Source: Gnetum montanum (Eukaryota; Streptophyta; Gnetopsida; Gnetales; Gnetaceae). From it: DNA of 64,000 nt. Below, in pieces: positions 10,773 to 23,329 of this stretch. A program made the position numbers and the translations under genes. The stretch covers positions 532,061 to 596,060 of the forward strand of contig MNCI01009417.1 in the NCBI GenBank assembly GCA_015680685.1. The letters run 5' to 3'. The notes under the pieces are model-generated. The model did not search any database, had not been told where the DNA came from, and saw only the letters and a program-made list of their open reading frames with translations. Positions within the stretch are counted from its first letter, which is position 1; the number at the start of each line of letters is the position of its first letter.

Positions 10773-12269
10773 ACAACACTTTAGCTATACAACTCTTAGA
10801 TGAATATGTTCTTCAGAAAAAATTAAAATACATTCATATATATTATTATTGCATCAAGCAAGAACTAAAGGAGGGTAAAATCAAATCATTACATGTGAAT
10901 ACTAATGAATAATTGCAAGACTTATTTATCAAACTTTTTTACTTGTTGAGCGGGGGTTGCCATGCTTTTTGCCCTGTCTGTGTCTGTCTCTCTAGCAGAG
11001 GTAGTCAAGTTACAAGTTAAACTTCAGCGTCATGTTGTGGCTACAAGAAACTACAAGTAGTTGCTGCAGGGGGTGTACTTGAGCAGCACTATATGTAGAA
11101 GAATAGCAAAATATTTTGCTCCTGTTATCTTTGCGGCGATGCCATGGAAATTGCGTGCCTGGCACGTCGTTGGGTTGCAGTCTAACTGCAGCGAAAAACC
11201 ACATGTGCAACTTGTTCGAGTAGAACGTTGTTGCGAATGCAATGACAGAAAACAAGTGCTCTAATATCATCATCAAGTACGTGGCAGCCCAGGATCATGT
11301 TCTCCTCAGACCACAGCTTGCTTTTCTCTTCTAATCGTCTACGTCTTCGTGTTCGCAAAAAGTGCATTACACCGAACCAGAATGCGCGTGGACACCGTGT
11401 GAAGGTGCTGTTCTAGCGGAACTTTGGATAAGATTGAAATCACTGTGGATTACTTCATTTTATGTCTGTTTGTCTTTTTCAGCTTGGGCCACCATTGTAG
11501 GTAGCAATTTCGTCATCATCAGTTTCGTCATCGATGCCGCAAAGCTACAACTCTAAGATTAATTGCAGAAATGCGTCAACAACATTAACAAATCTGTGGA
11601 CAGGCCATCTCGCAAATGCCAATCTGACTCTGTGACTGAGAGCAACATTTGACTGGGTTATAGTCGATGGTGTGGTTAGTTGTGACTTAAGCTTAGTTGC
11701 AAGCCTCATATAGGGATAGCTGACCACCATATTTTGGATACCGTGGGTGCTTGCCATCCCAAACCGAAAATTAGTTTAGAAGCACCAGCAGGCAAGCTAG
11801 GGCCTATGTATTTTTAATTTGAAGGTTTACTTTTGATGTGCTAGGGACAGATATCTTCCTCTATGGTGTTTATTTTAATGAATATAGAATTAATTTAAAA
11901 ATTATTATTTACTTTTTAAAGAGCTATAAAATTAATATAAAGTAAATTGTAGGGGCTTGCATCCCTCTTCTTAAAAAAATCTTTAATGTTAAAATATATG
12001 AATTCACCGGTGTAGATAAAAAATAATTTTTAGCTTTGGGCAATTTCATGGTTCATAGATATGATTTGAGCTTTCAACATTATGGTCTTTTAGCAATTTG
12101 GTGAATCATAAATCTAATTTGGGCTTTTAGCATTTTGGTGATTTGGGATTAAGTGTTTTGTATGCTAAGGCTGAGTAGAAAGCAATGTATTCCATTTAGA
12201 GTAATTTAGGGAAGTACAAGAAGTAGGGTTTCAAAATTTACAATTTCTCGAGAGGAATGGAATACCATG
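10773..12269. other. Intergenic DNA, GC-richer patch with no recognised gene
   Basis: Between about 10940 and 11760 base composition is visibly richer in G and C than the flanks, and several overlapping ORFs of 60-90 codons occur on both strands (for example 11010-11276 minus and 11545-11757 minus). I recognise no domain in any of them. It could be a decayed exon or a fragment of an unknown repeat. Confidence 0.4.
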
Positions 12270-13179
12270 TGATGAGCGATGAGGTACCCATACACTCAAC
12301 CATACGAATATGAGCGTGTATGCATGATCCAGTTGAACTCTGCGGAAAGACTAGTTGTGGCACCTAAATAGTAATACATTGATTGCAGTTTGTTATCTTC
12401 CCACTTAGACTAGTATTTGCTTTGTCATGTATGGTTTAGTCTAGAGTGAGGTGTATGATGTCGTTTCTACTACTATGCTACTCCTAAGGACAATGAGAAG
12501 TAACTTAATTAAGCTAATAAGCAATAAGAAATAAAATCTAAGCTAGCCTAAGTGTGATGAGCATCTGTTCTTAATCATTCGTATGCATCTTGGACTTTGT
12601 GTACTACTTCTGGGGATTGCCAAGCACACATCACTTGAAACACTACTTAATATGCTATTGGGTTACCACGTAGTTACACTTAAATATTTGTGATTAAGAT
12701 GTACTCATTCCACGTTAACAACAAGAAAAGTAAATAATGATAAAAAAAATATTAACTAAGAAAACAACAATAAATAATTAACAATTAAACAATTAAAAAC
12801 TAAGTGAATGTTGCAATGATGGACTAATCTCGATCTTTATTGCCAATTGTGTGCATGTCCAAGTACGTCACACTCGAATCAAGGTTCTATACAATTACGA
12901 GCATCACACTGCGGGCATGCACTTGGAAAAGAACTAAAAACTAACTAAAACTAATAAAAGACTCAAGACTCCTAATGATTAACTATTCTAATGCCTTTAT
13001 GACTCTTCCCCATGCGCCTGAGTGCTATATTTATAGGGTAACACAGGAATCATGATATCGTGTAAATGATATCGTATCCATGCTGCGATATCACATACTT
13101 GATATCATATCCATGCTGCAATATAGCGTACCTGATATCGTGTACCCAATATTGGAGTTTGGCAAATCACGATTCAGCA
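12270..13179 (-). repeat. 3' LTR of A1
   Basis: 910 bp. On the element strand it starts TGCTGAATCGTG and ends CGCTCATCA. GATATC-type palindromes occupy about 13048-13155, and the TATA box TATAAATATAG is the complement of 13025-13035, giving a short U3 of about 140 bp and a long R/U5. Confidence 0.88.
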
Positions 13180-13190
13180 TACCCCCACGA
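13180..13190 (-). other. Polypurine tract of A1
   Basis: Reads TCGTGGGGGTA on the element strand directly before the 3' LTR, as expected for the plus-strand DNA primer of a retrotransposon. Confidence 0.7.
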
Positions 13191-13379
13191 CTGAATAGAA
13201 ACTCATCATCAAGTCAAACAAAATGAAGAACAAGTCATTTGATTACATCGTGGATGGGTATGGGATTATTGAATGACTATGGATTATTTCATGCCATAGT
13301 GTAGGACTAAAAAAAAAAAAAATCTGGACACCAACACAAAATACAAAATTGTTTGGAACTCATGTGGTTCCTTGTGGTA

Positions 13380-15778
13380 GTGCCTCCTCCATGGGCTTTT
13401 TCCCTTTATCCTGTGCTCCAGGCTTCTAAAATGGATACTTTTGCAAGAATGCCTAAATTGTTTCCTCCTTTGTCCGAGGATGCTATGCTATCCATGCTGA
13501 TGTTCTAATGTTTGATGGAGTTGGTACCTCCCATGGACATGACAGTTGTGGAAACATCTAATTAGCTTTGACATACTATGCCACAAATAGTCGCCATTCC
13601 TCCTCGTAGGCTCTAGCTTTGTCTCTGAATTCTTGATAATCAGTAAGCCATTGAGCTAATTTTGCTGCTATGTCTTTTTGGCCTTGGTAGCTAACCTTTA
13701 CCACCTCTAGTTTAGAGTTTGCTACCTCTAGTCTCTACAATGTCTTCTTGTTTTTAGCAAACTCTATTTCATATTTGGCATAGGTGGCAGTTACCTGTTT
13801 TTCTAGCTTAGTCTTTGGATGCCCTGTTGTTAACATGGCCAAGTTGGCTTACCGTAGATTTGCGAACTCCATGTATTTTATGAGATCCTGGATTTGCAAG
13901 TCCTAGCTCTTTAATTCTTCTTGGTGGGCAAAGAAATAAGTGTCCAGTATGGCTTGCCAGTCAGTTTGTTGAGCACTGAAAGAGTTAATGTGGTCCTTAG
14001 CCATACATATATCTTTTTCAATGATCTCTTGATACATCCCCACCTGATCACAAAAATGTTCCTTTTATTTTTCATGCCACTTGGCCTCATTCTGCCACAT
14101 GCATATTTCAATGGCCGTCTTCTACCAGATGGTGCGTACCTCCTCCATTGAGAGGGTTTTATTCTCTTTGGCTAAGTGACTTATGTCTTGGTTGATACTT
14201 ATTAGTTATTCTCGCAATTGTTGAAAACTTTCCTCGAGAATAGTCTTCTATTTTTCAACTATTATCAACTGAAGATTTTTGGTAGTAAGAAATATATTTT
14301 CTTCTTGTAAGGCCTTGAGTGCTTTTACATGTGCATATGTCTAAGCTTATGCTTTTGAAGCATCCTAATCTACCTTCTCCTTTTCCATTGTCACCCTTTT
14401 ATTCTCCACTAGAAATTTATTTAGCTGCTCTATCCTAAATGATTGTAGTTGATCGACTAGAACAAGTTGAGATGGATCTCACTATTCAGCTTGTAGGGCA
14501 ACGAACTTTTCCTGGAGTCTCCTCAACTTGTCTTTTGCATGTTCAGCCCTAACCTCAACCTCGTCCTTTGTATGATCGATTGATATGGTGGGCTATATGA
14601 CATCATTGATTACCTTGAAGAGATTGGTCTCATCCCAACTTCCCCAACTAATCATTTCTGCGATGGCCCTGAGATGGCTCATCAACGGTAGGTAATCTTG
14701 TGGCGGCAGTGGTAGTTGTTGGTCCTGCTAGCCTATGGGCTGTGTGCTGAGCCTTGCTTCTTATTGTTAGCTAAACCTCATGTCTGAAAGTTAGCTAGGC
14801 TCTATTGTTTGAGGTGTAGTGGGCCCAACCATCTATTCTTGTTTAGGCTCCAATGTCTTCCCAACATCTTTTCTTAGTGTTAGTGGCTTTAGTAATTCAG
14901 CATATGAAGCATTTTAAGCTTTTCTGGGGATGTCATTAGTGTACCCCAAAATTTCAACATGTTAGCACAGCTTCCTGACTAGACATGGAAAGGGGAGTGT
15001 AAACTTTCTTATCTTCCATTTCTCAAACCACCTCAATATCTTTGTTAAATACAAATGGGGAAAATTGGCATCAACCTTGCCCATTAAGATCATACTTCCT
15101 CTAGCTGCATAGGTAGAAATCCTATTTAACCCCTTTGTTAGGAAACTGTGATAGGTGCCAATTTTAAAATAAATTCTATCTTCAAGGATTAGTTCTCCAT
15201 GTGTTTTTTCTTCTTTGTTGTACGCCCTTTTTAGCCATACTTTTCTTGCATCTGCATTGGAGTAGGTGGACAAATGAGCAACTTTAGGCCCTATATTTGG
15301 AATAGAACTTTTGCAATGGCCTTTGTGAAGAAATCAACTGAAATTCCACCAATGTCGACGGTGGTGCCTTCCTCTTTATTATGCCAAAATTGATAGGTTT
15401 CCCCCAAATGCCATTCTCCACTTTCTGAGAGGAGAGGCCATAGTGGAGATCCCTTGAGTTAATCCTTGATTGATTCAGGGGTGAATTCGGTAAAAGGCCC
15501 AAACTTAAGTTCCACAATCACTGCAGCGAATGTGGACCTTTCCTGAATGGCTTGAATGTATTCTAGGAACAACGTGAGATGTTGTCCTTGTTTGAGTGCC
15601 CTGCCCTCTCCACCTTCTGCTTGACCAAATTGTGCAGTGACAGGGGTTTCTTGATGGATGCTGAATGATTATGCCTTTTGTTTTGCATGTTCCACATGAG
15701 GTCCTTAATTTCTTCCTCTTCTCAGACATTTGGATGCACCTTGAGAAGGTCCTCCTTGTTGTCCTCATTTAGGGGCCA
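13380..15778 (-). pseudogene. Extra coiled-coil ORF of A1 (MAPK-start protein), decayed
   Basis: Starting at 15778 with MAPK, a minus-strand reading frame can be followed to about 13400, broken by several stops (mostly TAG) and frameshifts. Open blocks are 15284-15517 and 14962-15273; the latter is 103 residues containing WFEKWKIRKFTLPFPCLVRK. Downstream is a long charged heptad-like region with many E, K, Q and L residues, for example QLRE, LISINQDISHLAKENKTL and KEHFCDQVGMYQEI, typical of a coiled coil. It matches no retroviral enzyme. It resembles the plant transposon-associated proteins often carried as extra ORFs by gypsy elements, and shares its MAPK start and coiled-coil second half with the antisense gene of element B. 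The function is unknown. Confidence 0.5.
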
Positions 15779-17749
15779 TCTGTAATCACAGAAAAGTCAA
15801 TTGTTAGTAAGGTTATTTAAAGAAGTTTAATTATCTCATACCTTACTCATTGCCTTTAATAAATGTTGAATTCTTTTCTTAGTGTGATTTTAGAGCTAGA
15901 AATTTTTCATGGAAGTTGCCCTAAAAGTTTTAATGTTGGGCCCAATTTGATTAGGTGACTCCAATAATAATTTAAATGATTTGGGTGAAGGCAAAAAATT
16001 AGTTTGGCATGAGTTTTTAACATTTTCTAATAGTACTTATCCCTATGATATCCTTTGGATGATAACAAATTTTGAAAAATTTATGCACAAATTCTACCAT
16101 ACTCTTGCCCCACAACTGAGTTAAACACTTTGGGTTTAAGTAGGTGTAATTGAAAAGGAAATCAAAGCATTAATGAGCGAGATATTGATGATTGAATGTT
16201 AGACTCTCAAAGCACTAAAATTGTGAAAGAAAATTTGAACCCCCTCACATAAATTGTTGAAAATGACTTCTAAGCATGTGGGGGCCCCATATATATAGGT
16301 TTTATAGATGTGATATCATGTACGCGATAGCGGTTACTCAATATCATGTCAGAGCTAATACTGGGTACCCGATATTGCATCCTATTAAAAATAGGGTATT
16401 TAGTAAAATTAATGAATTTTCAAGTTTTTACGGCCAAAAATGAAGGATTTGAGGTAGATTTGAAAGGTATGGGATAATGTCATGTGGAAATTAAGGCACC
16501 AAAACTATAATGAAATGGAGTTATACAATGAAGTTCTTTGAATAGGGTAAGGAAAAAGGACATGTAGTGGTTCTAAGGAACGTTTGGTTGAAATAATGAC
16601 AAAGGAAAAAATAGATTTGACAATGTAATATTCGGAAGGTATAAAATGATGTGGTGGTGTGCAACAAGTACAAATGACAAAATTCATGCAAGTGCATACT
16701 CCCCAAAGCAGGTTCCAACCTATCATACCCTTGCATAACCATGCCTTAAAATGTCCGTAGGCATTAGAATGATTAAATGCAATCTGCACTTGTGCAACAA
16801 AACACACACATGTTAAATACCACTGTGATGAGGTATGAATTCTATGCCACACAAGACACAAGTTATAAGTACTTGGACCTTGAGATGAGACGAATTGTAG
16901 ATGAATCATAGAAGGGATTGTAGAGATCGGGATGTAAGGTAACTTACCTTGGGCACAATGAATCCAAAGTGTTGTGCATGATTAAAGTACCATTAGCCTA
17001 TCACACCAAGATCAAAACCAAGTCCATACCTTTGATCAGTGACATCACATTATTTCATCCCAATGATAGAAAACCGTAAGAGCATCATGACAGCAAGGTG
17101 TACAATCACTTGGTGTTTTACTCAAGGGAAGAGTGATTTGAATTTGTCTGTGGCATGTTTTCCTTGATCTTTTCTTTTCTATTATTCTTCTTTCTTTTCT
17201 TTTTCTTCTTCTAACTACTTTTACACTTTTCCTTTCCCAATGAAGATTCGGAGAAGCTGCTAACCTTCAGGCATGGGTGCATGTCTTTCTAGTGGGACCC
17301 CTCAAAATAGCATTGAGTTCCTTTATTGAGTGCCTTTATTACAACTCTTACTCCAATTGTTTGTTAGATCTACAAGGATCATAGTACAACCAAGCTGCAT
17401 GATAGCACATATAGATGTCACCAAAGAAAATCCACATGTCCCCTTAATGTCACACCCTTGGCATTCCCTCTTAGTCTATCACTCTTTACTTTGGGCATAA
17501 TGAGTACAAAGTTACTTTAAGTTTTAATGATAACAAGAATATCATCGTACCCAAAGTAGAACGGCTTATTAATAGAATGGATGGGTGGATGTTGTGGTCT
17601 CACTGTCCAAATAATTAGTCACTTGTGACTCAATAACATAGAACAACATCTCAACTGACTAGTTACATGAGTATTTGCTCATAGATGAGATCACCCTTAA
17701 AAAGATAAAATGACAAACTGAAAAATGAAAAATTAGAAAACAAAAAATT
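15779..17749. other. A1 internal spacer
   Basis: Mostly noncoding. The minus-strand ORF at 16505-16909 has no domain and is likely chance. A promoter-like module lies at 16289-16382. The extra-ORF start is preceded on its strand by TGTGATTACAG, which resembles a splice acceptor. An A-rich low-complexity tract lies at about 17700-17796. Confidence 0.5.
16289..16382 (-). promoter_or_regulatory. LTR-like promoter module inside A1
   Basis: On the minus strand it reads GATATC/GATATT-type palindromes (CGCTATCGCGTACATGATATC) followed by CTATAAAAC and TATATATAT, the same order seen in the A-family U3: palindromes, then TATA. It lies about 510 bases upstream of the MAPK ORF start at 15778. It is not embedded in a recognisable LTR. 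A role as an internal promoter is inference. Confidence 0.4.
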
Positions 17750-20182
17750 GAAAAATAAAAAATTGTAAAACGAAAGAAAAGGAAAAAAATTTACTAATTT
17801 TGCTTATTAGAATGGGGGCTATCCCCTATGACTAAACCTTTGATCATGGCAAGAATTAATTAATGGAAAGTTTGGATCCATGCATGTTGGAAATATTGGG
17901 GTCTAATCATATCCAAACCACTGGGTGTCTTTTGGTGTGATGGCAAGAATGTACCCAAATTGGGGTTCACACACTTGATTAAATTAGGCATAGTGGGGTA
18001 GATTATAGGATGTGGTCATGTGATAAGAAGCTAACCCACTATGGCACCCATGAACATAAGGCGGTAGGCAAAGATCGATATGTATCCTTATGTTGTTATA
18101 TTCATTGGGCTACATGGTTGTTGGAGTGTTAATTGCTAGCTTGGAGAGGGTGATAGGAAGTGTTGAGTTTGAAGAGGAAGTTATATCACTGTGTTGGGCT
18201 TATGCTGAGTTGGAGGATGTAATGGTTCTAGAGTCGTGCTATCTCTTTCTATGGCCATGCCTAAAGAAAGGACACTTTCGATGATGTGGAGGACTCCCAT
18301 TGTTGTTAATTGTAGCAGCACAAGTAATGTTTGTTGGTTGGTATTGTGGTGCGAAACCTTCCAATACTATTGGTGGTGATGTAGGAGGTGAAGGATGAGA
18401 AAATTGAAAGTAAGGAGAAGTGTAAGGGACATGAGGTGGTGATCCCGTAGGAGAGGACATGGGTTGATGATATTCAGGAGAATGATAACGATGAGGTAAA
18501 GTAGAGGATGTTGATCTAGTTGGAGAAACAAGGTGTTGAACATGATTAGCACTTGATTTCAGGTGATATGAAGGGTGACACTAGTTTGGCAATGGTCTCC
18601 CCCATTACTAGGGGTTTTGCCACTGTGGTTGAGCACAATACTTTTGTACGAAATCTGGATGTAGCATTCTTCCCCAATGCTCATGTAAATGTGACAAGAT
18701 TAGACATTGGCCTTTGGGGTGATTGTATAGGAAAACATCACATTGATACTTATGATTTATAGTTGAGTTCCTATCCTTGTTTTCTTTAGCCCTTCTTTCT
18801 AATTGTTGAATGGTGTTTTATCCTATTTCTAGGTTTGGCATCCTCTATTTGTTCTAGTTGTCAGAGTGATCTTGCATGGTTCTACCTCTGATAATATTTG
18901 CATATTCTCTGCATTTTTCATGTACCCACTCCATCATCTTATTGATCTTATTGATTTTTGCCTCAATTTCATCTAGTAATTTTAGTATTGGTATAGATGG
19001 GGATGGTTTCACCTCCTTGAGGTGAGTTGATTTCTCCTCTCCATGATTAAGGACCTTTGTTACTTTAAGATTTTGGTCCTATTGAGATCTTTCAACATTC
19101 TTCCATTTGTCTATTTCTCCTTCTTCTTTTATTACCTGCTTAATAAGCTCTTGGAATTGACGGGTTCATAGTTCATATAGTTGACCTAGGGCATACATCC
19201 CTAGGGTCTCCCTTGTTTTATTACAAAGCCCATCCATGATGTGACACATTATCCTTTCCTCAGAGCACTCATGGCCTAGGCATTTGTTTAATAATGAGTA
19301 ATATCTTTCTAGGGCCATGTCCAAGGGTTCATGTTACCCTTGTTTCCACTCTTGGATTTTTCTCCTTAAGGTTGACACTCTTTCACGGGTTTGATATCTT
19401 TCATTTAAGAGTTTCACCATTGTAGGCCATCGGTGAATTAGATTGGATTTTAAAGACCTGTACCACACTTTTGCTTGGCCCACAAGTGTCATAGGTAATA
19501 ACTTAAGTCTTTGCCACACATTATCAATGTTGTTCCATGCACAGACATCATAGAAGGCTTGTAAATGATGTTGCAAATCTAAATCATAGCCTCCTAAGAA
19601 CTTAGAAAAGTTTTTTAAATCAAGCCTAGGTAGACAGCTTTCCTTGCAATGCCTATGAGATATCTGAATGACCTCTATTATATATACATTAAGCTCTCTG
19701 TGGCTAGCAAGGGTTCATCCTCACTAAGTAGGTTGTGAGTTTGTGAGTTGGGACGATGTTGTCTATGTTCATGTTGGTGTTCTTGATCTTGCCTGTGAAT
19801 TCGAATTTTATTTCTATGCCGATCCCTTAAGGAATAGCCATCAATGTCATGACCTGACGTTGAGAGAGCATAGGAAGAGAGAGAACTAGAAGACTTTTCA
19901 TATCTTTTGTAAGTCTCCCAATCATCCCCTAACGTACTCTTTCTAATCATTGAGAAGGTCCTAGGCCTTATGGGCCCCCTCATTCTAAGAGATGTGTCAT
20001 CTTCACTAGAGGTGTCAGAGTTGGATGATAAGATTCGTTGTGTCATTGGGATGTCCATGAACATATGAAACTCCTGGATAAGATTGAGTACTCCAAAATT
20101 CTTCTTTGTCATAAATTTCATTAGTTCTCCAATGAATTGCCTTACTAGATGTTGCGTTATTGTTATCCTGTGAGAGAGACAT
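17750..20182 (-). pseudogene. A1 gag-like region
   Basis: Read on the minus strand from an ATG at 20182. The first open block (19678-20121, 147 residues) is S/D-rich then basic with H/R/Q runs. The block at 19334-19576 carries the retrotransposon gag signature: DVCAWNN, WQRLKLLPMTLVGQAKVWY and a conserved W before LLNERYQTRER. It continues through an EE/K-rich segment to a proline-rich tail at 18239-18460 (SPPHVPYTSPYFQFSHPSPP). Frame changes near 20121 and several TAG codons break it. Gag would form the particle and package RNA. The 3' limit is approximate. Confidence 0.7.
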
Positions 20183-20297
20183 TGTCGTGAATTATGTGTG
20201 ACTTAATTGAATTTAACTTCTTTTTCTGAAAGATATATCATTAATACCTTATTACAATGATCTTATATCATATAACTAATTGAGATAACTAGTACTA

Positions 20298-20316
20298 TTC
20301 CTAGCAATGACGCCAA
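20298..20316 (-). other. Primer-binding site of A1
   Basis: Immediately inside the 5' LTR on the minus strand: TTGGCGTCATTGCTAGGA. TGGCG(T/C)C(A/G)TTGC-type sites are typical of Athila/Tat-like plant gypsy elements. The tRNA was not assigned. Confidence 0.75.
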
Positions 20317-21192
20317 TGATGAGCGGCGATGTACCCCTATGCTCAACCATACAAATACGATCATATACGCATGATCCGATCGAACTCCACGGATGGACTA
20401 GTTGTGGCACCTAAATAGTTATACATTGATCATAGTTCACTGTCTTCCCACATGGACTAGTATTTACTTTTTCATGTATGATTTAGTCCAGAGTGAGGTG
20501 TATGATGTGGTTTCTACTATTATGCTACTCCTAAGAACAATGATAAGTAACTTAATTAAGCTAATAAGTAATAAGAAATAAAATTTAAGCTAGCTTAAGT
20601 GTGATGAGCATCCATCCTTAATCATTCGTATGCATCTTGGACTTTGTGTACAACTTTTAAGATTTCCAGGCGCACATCACTTGAAACACTACTTGATACG
20701 CTACTAGCTAACCATGTAGTTACAATTAAATGTTTGTGATTAAGATGTACTCATTCTGCATTAACAACAAGAATAGTAAATGACGATAAAAGAAATATTA
20801 ACTAAGAAAACAACCATAAATAATTAACAATTAAACAATTAAAAACTAAGTGAATGCTGCAATGATGGAGTAATCTTGATCTTTATTGCCAATTGTGTGC
20901 GTGTCCAAGTACGTCACACTCAAACCAAGGTTCTATACAATTACAAGCATCACACTGCAGGCATGCACTTGGGAAAGAACTGAAAACTAACTAAAATTGA
21001 CAAAAGACTCAAGACTCCTAATGACTAACTATTCTACTGCCTTTATGATGCTTCCCCATGTGCTTGAGTGCTATATTTATAGGCTAACATAGAAATCACA
21101 ATATCATATATATGTTATTGTATCCAGGCTACAATATTGCATATCCAATATCGTGTACTCGCTATTGGGGCCTGATGAACCATGATTCATCA
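20317..21192 (-). repeat. 5' LTR of A1
   Basis: 876 bp, clearly alignable with 12270-13179 along its whole length, with a TATA box at complement 21071-21081 and a shortened, more decayed palindrome cluster at about 21099-21175. Confidence 0.88.
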
Positions 21193-21254
21193 ACATGGTT
21201 GCAACTTTGAACTCAATGGCACCTAGGATTGTGCAATTGCAATTCATAGTTGAA

Positions 21255-21835
21255 CTCATTGTAAAAAAAGATACAAACCATTCTAATCACTATAGAGTTC
21301 AAAGATTCATCGTCAAGACTCAAGTTTAGATTAATATGGATGCTCTTTAGTCAAAGTTGGATTCTCTAGAATTGAAAATAATAATTGCTCACTCAAGCTT
21401 AGAAGCAATTACTGAGAAAATACATAAAGATGAAGAAAAATATGGCAAGACTTAGAATCTCAAAATTGGGGGATTTCCTAAAGAGCAAGGTGAGGATATT
21501 CTGCATGTCATGCTAAATTTCCTTATGAAACAAATGCACATTTCTTCTACATTAATAATTAGTGCACATAGACTTGGTCCTATGGGGAAAAAACCTTGGT
21601 AGATTCTTGTTAAGTTTGCTAATTGGCATGGAAGGGATAAGGTTTGGAATAACATAAATATCTTAAAAGAATAAAAGATTTGGATTAATGAAGACCTCAC
21701 CAAAAAAAAAGAGTACCCAAAAATATAGAAACAATGGCAAAACGTTAAACAAGCACGTGCTAAAGGTAAAATTGCTTACTTCAACTATAAATATGTTATA
21801 ATCATCAAAGAGAGGGAAAATCCCCCAAAATAGGA
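21255..21835 (+). pseudogene. LINE ORF1-like fragment
   Basis: A + strand frame with several stops reads NLKIGGFPKEQGEDI, AHRLGPMGKKPW, ILVKFANWHGRDKVWNNI and IWINEDLTKKKEY, then QARAKGKIAYFNY. This order (N-L-x-I-x-G-x-P-x-x-x-G, AHRLG, VKF..RDKV, I-x-INEDLT, ..KARxxGKI) is what I know from L1/Tx1-type LINE ORF1 RNA-binding proteins. No endonuclease or RT follows, so it is a fragment. Assignment is by motif memory, not by search. Confidence 0.45.
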
Positions 21836-22079
21836 ATTTTCTTCTATTACATGTGGTTTCCTTAATGTTGAAGGTTCATTACCTAATAAATTTTTTTCTT
21901 TAGATACTATTCATTTCTGCTTCCTAAGTTTCAACAAAAATAAATTGGTAAACTAGCAAATTTGTCGATGCTAAACTATTACAAAATATTATACAAATCA
22001 TAGAGTCAGTAATTAATCATAGGTTAGAAATGTAGCTCATCTAAAATCCCATTGAGTGTTAAATAGTTTTTAAAATAAA

Positions 22080-23329
22080 TATTAGTTGTAACTTTTCAAG
22101 CAAGTTCTAACTTTTTTATTCATTAATTCCCACATCTTATCTATTCTGGCTACCATCTCAGCAATGGACTTTTGTATTGACAAGGCTTTGTGTGAATTCA
22201 CCTCATCAAGAGCTACATCTTCTTCGTCACAAACATGGACCACCTTTTTGTGATGGAATGGATCTAAGTAATATTCATTTGCACTCTTCCTTTTGTATAT
22301 ATCTCTTTCTTCTTTGGCCACTTGTTCAATTAACTTTAGTATTTGATGGGCTTTTAGTTATGATAACCTTTTTTAGGCATAGATCCCAAGGGTCTTCCTC
22401 ATTTTTTTGTAAAACTCATATATAATGTGACAAAGCTACTCTTTTTAAGAAAATCCATGGCTTGTGCATTTGTGTAGTAGAGAATTTACCTAGGGTTGCA
22501 TCAAGGAATTTATGGTTCTCTTGCTTCCATTCTTGGATTTACTTTCTTAAATTAGGCACTATAGAGTAGGTTTAATACTTCTCGTTTAAGAGCTTAAGCA
22601 TTATGGACCACTCTTCGATTGAATTTAGTTTTAGTAATCTATACAAACTTTTAGGTTCTTCTATTAGTGTCTATAGGAAGAACTAAAACTTTTATCATTT
22701 GTTCCCAATATTTTGCAAGGAACACGTATAATGGAAGACTTATAAATAATGTTGCAAATTAAAATTGTAGCCTCTCTCAAATTTAGAAATGTTATTCTTA
22801 TTAAGCTCTTTGATGTGGCTTTGCCTTTGATGCCTATGATGTATCTTTATTACTTCCTTGATTTGTAGCATACTTCTAGTAGCCAACAAGGGTTTTTCAT
22901 CATTGGACATGTTGTGGTCATAATATCTATTTCTATTTGCTTAATTGTGGTGGTTTCGTCTATGCTTACTTTGGTACCTATGTTTGTCTTCATCAAAACT
23001 AGATGATGAAGATGAAGGGGAAGATGACGGTGAACTAGTAGAATTACCATGACTTTTGTATCTTCCTTTATGGTCCCTTGGTCCATACCTTATGGTTTTA
23101 CTAAAGGTCACAAGCCTTGAGATCCGTCATGTTCTAGCACTTGTTTCATCCCCTCTAAGATTTTTTGCGATGGCTAAGCATAGTATTTCATAGTAGTAAG
23201 GATCATAATGAGGATATAAAATCCTTAGTTGTAATGGTTCACTCCAATTTTCTTCAATATAAATCTTGTCATTAGCCTACCAATGTTCTTATTATGAGGT
23301 GGACTATTGACCATGTGTGAAGAAGGCAT
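22080..23329 (-). pseudogene. Gag remnant of a second family A element
   Basis: Minus-strand blocks at 22850-23086 and 22082-22321 correspond to the A1 gag region in order and content (the latter holds a KSIAEMVARIDKMWELMNKK segment, matching the A1 INKMMEW part). A start-like ATG lies at 23329. Heavily frameshifted. It joins an A-type LTR at 23468 through a decayed primer-binding site (TTGGAATCATTACCAAGG). The 3' half of the element is missing. Confidence 0.6.

Larger units (their letters stand above)
12270..21192 (-). mobile_element. Element A1: 8.9-kb non-autonomous Ty3/gypsy-like LTR retrotransposon
   Basis: A complete element on the minus strand: LTRs at 20317-21192 (5') and 12270-13179 (3'), a primer-binding site beside the first and a purine tract beside the second. 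Flanks CCATG (12265-12269) and ACATG (21193-21197) differ at one of five bases and are the likely target duplication. Inside are a gag-like region and a large extra ORF. No protease, RT, RNase H or integrase motif was found in about 7.1 kb of internal DNA, so it probably depends on a relative for mobility. Confidence 0.85.

Noticed and set aside
10940-11760. GC-richer patch as a host gene
   Set aside because: No continuous exon, splice pattern or recognisable domain on either strand.
16505-16909. 134-residue minus-strand ORF inside A1
   Set aside because: No gag, pol or host motif; lies in the spacer between gag and the extra ORF and has no start context.
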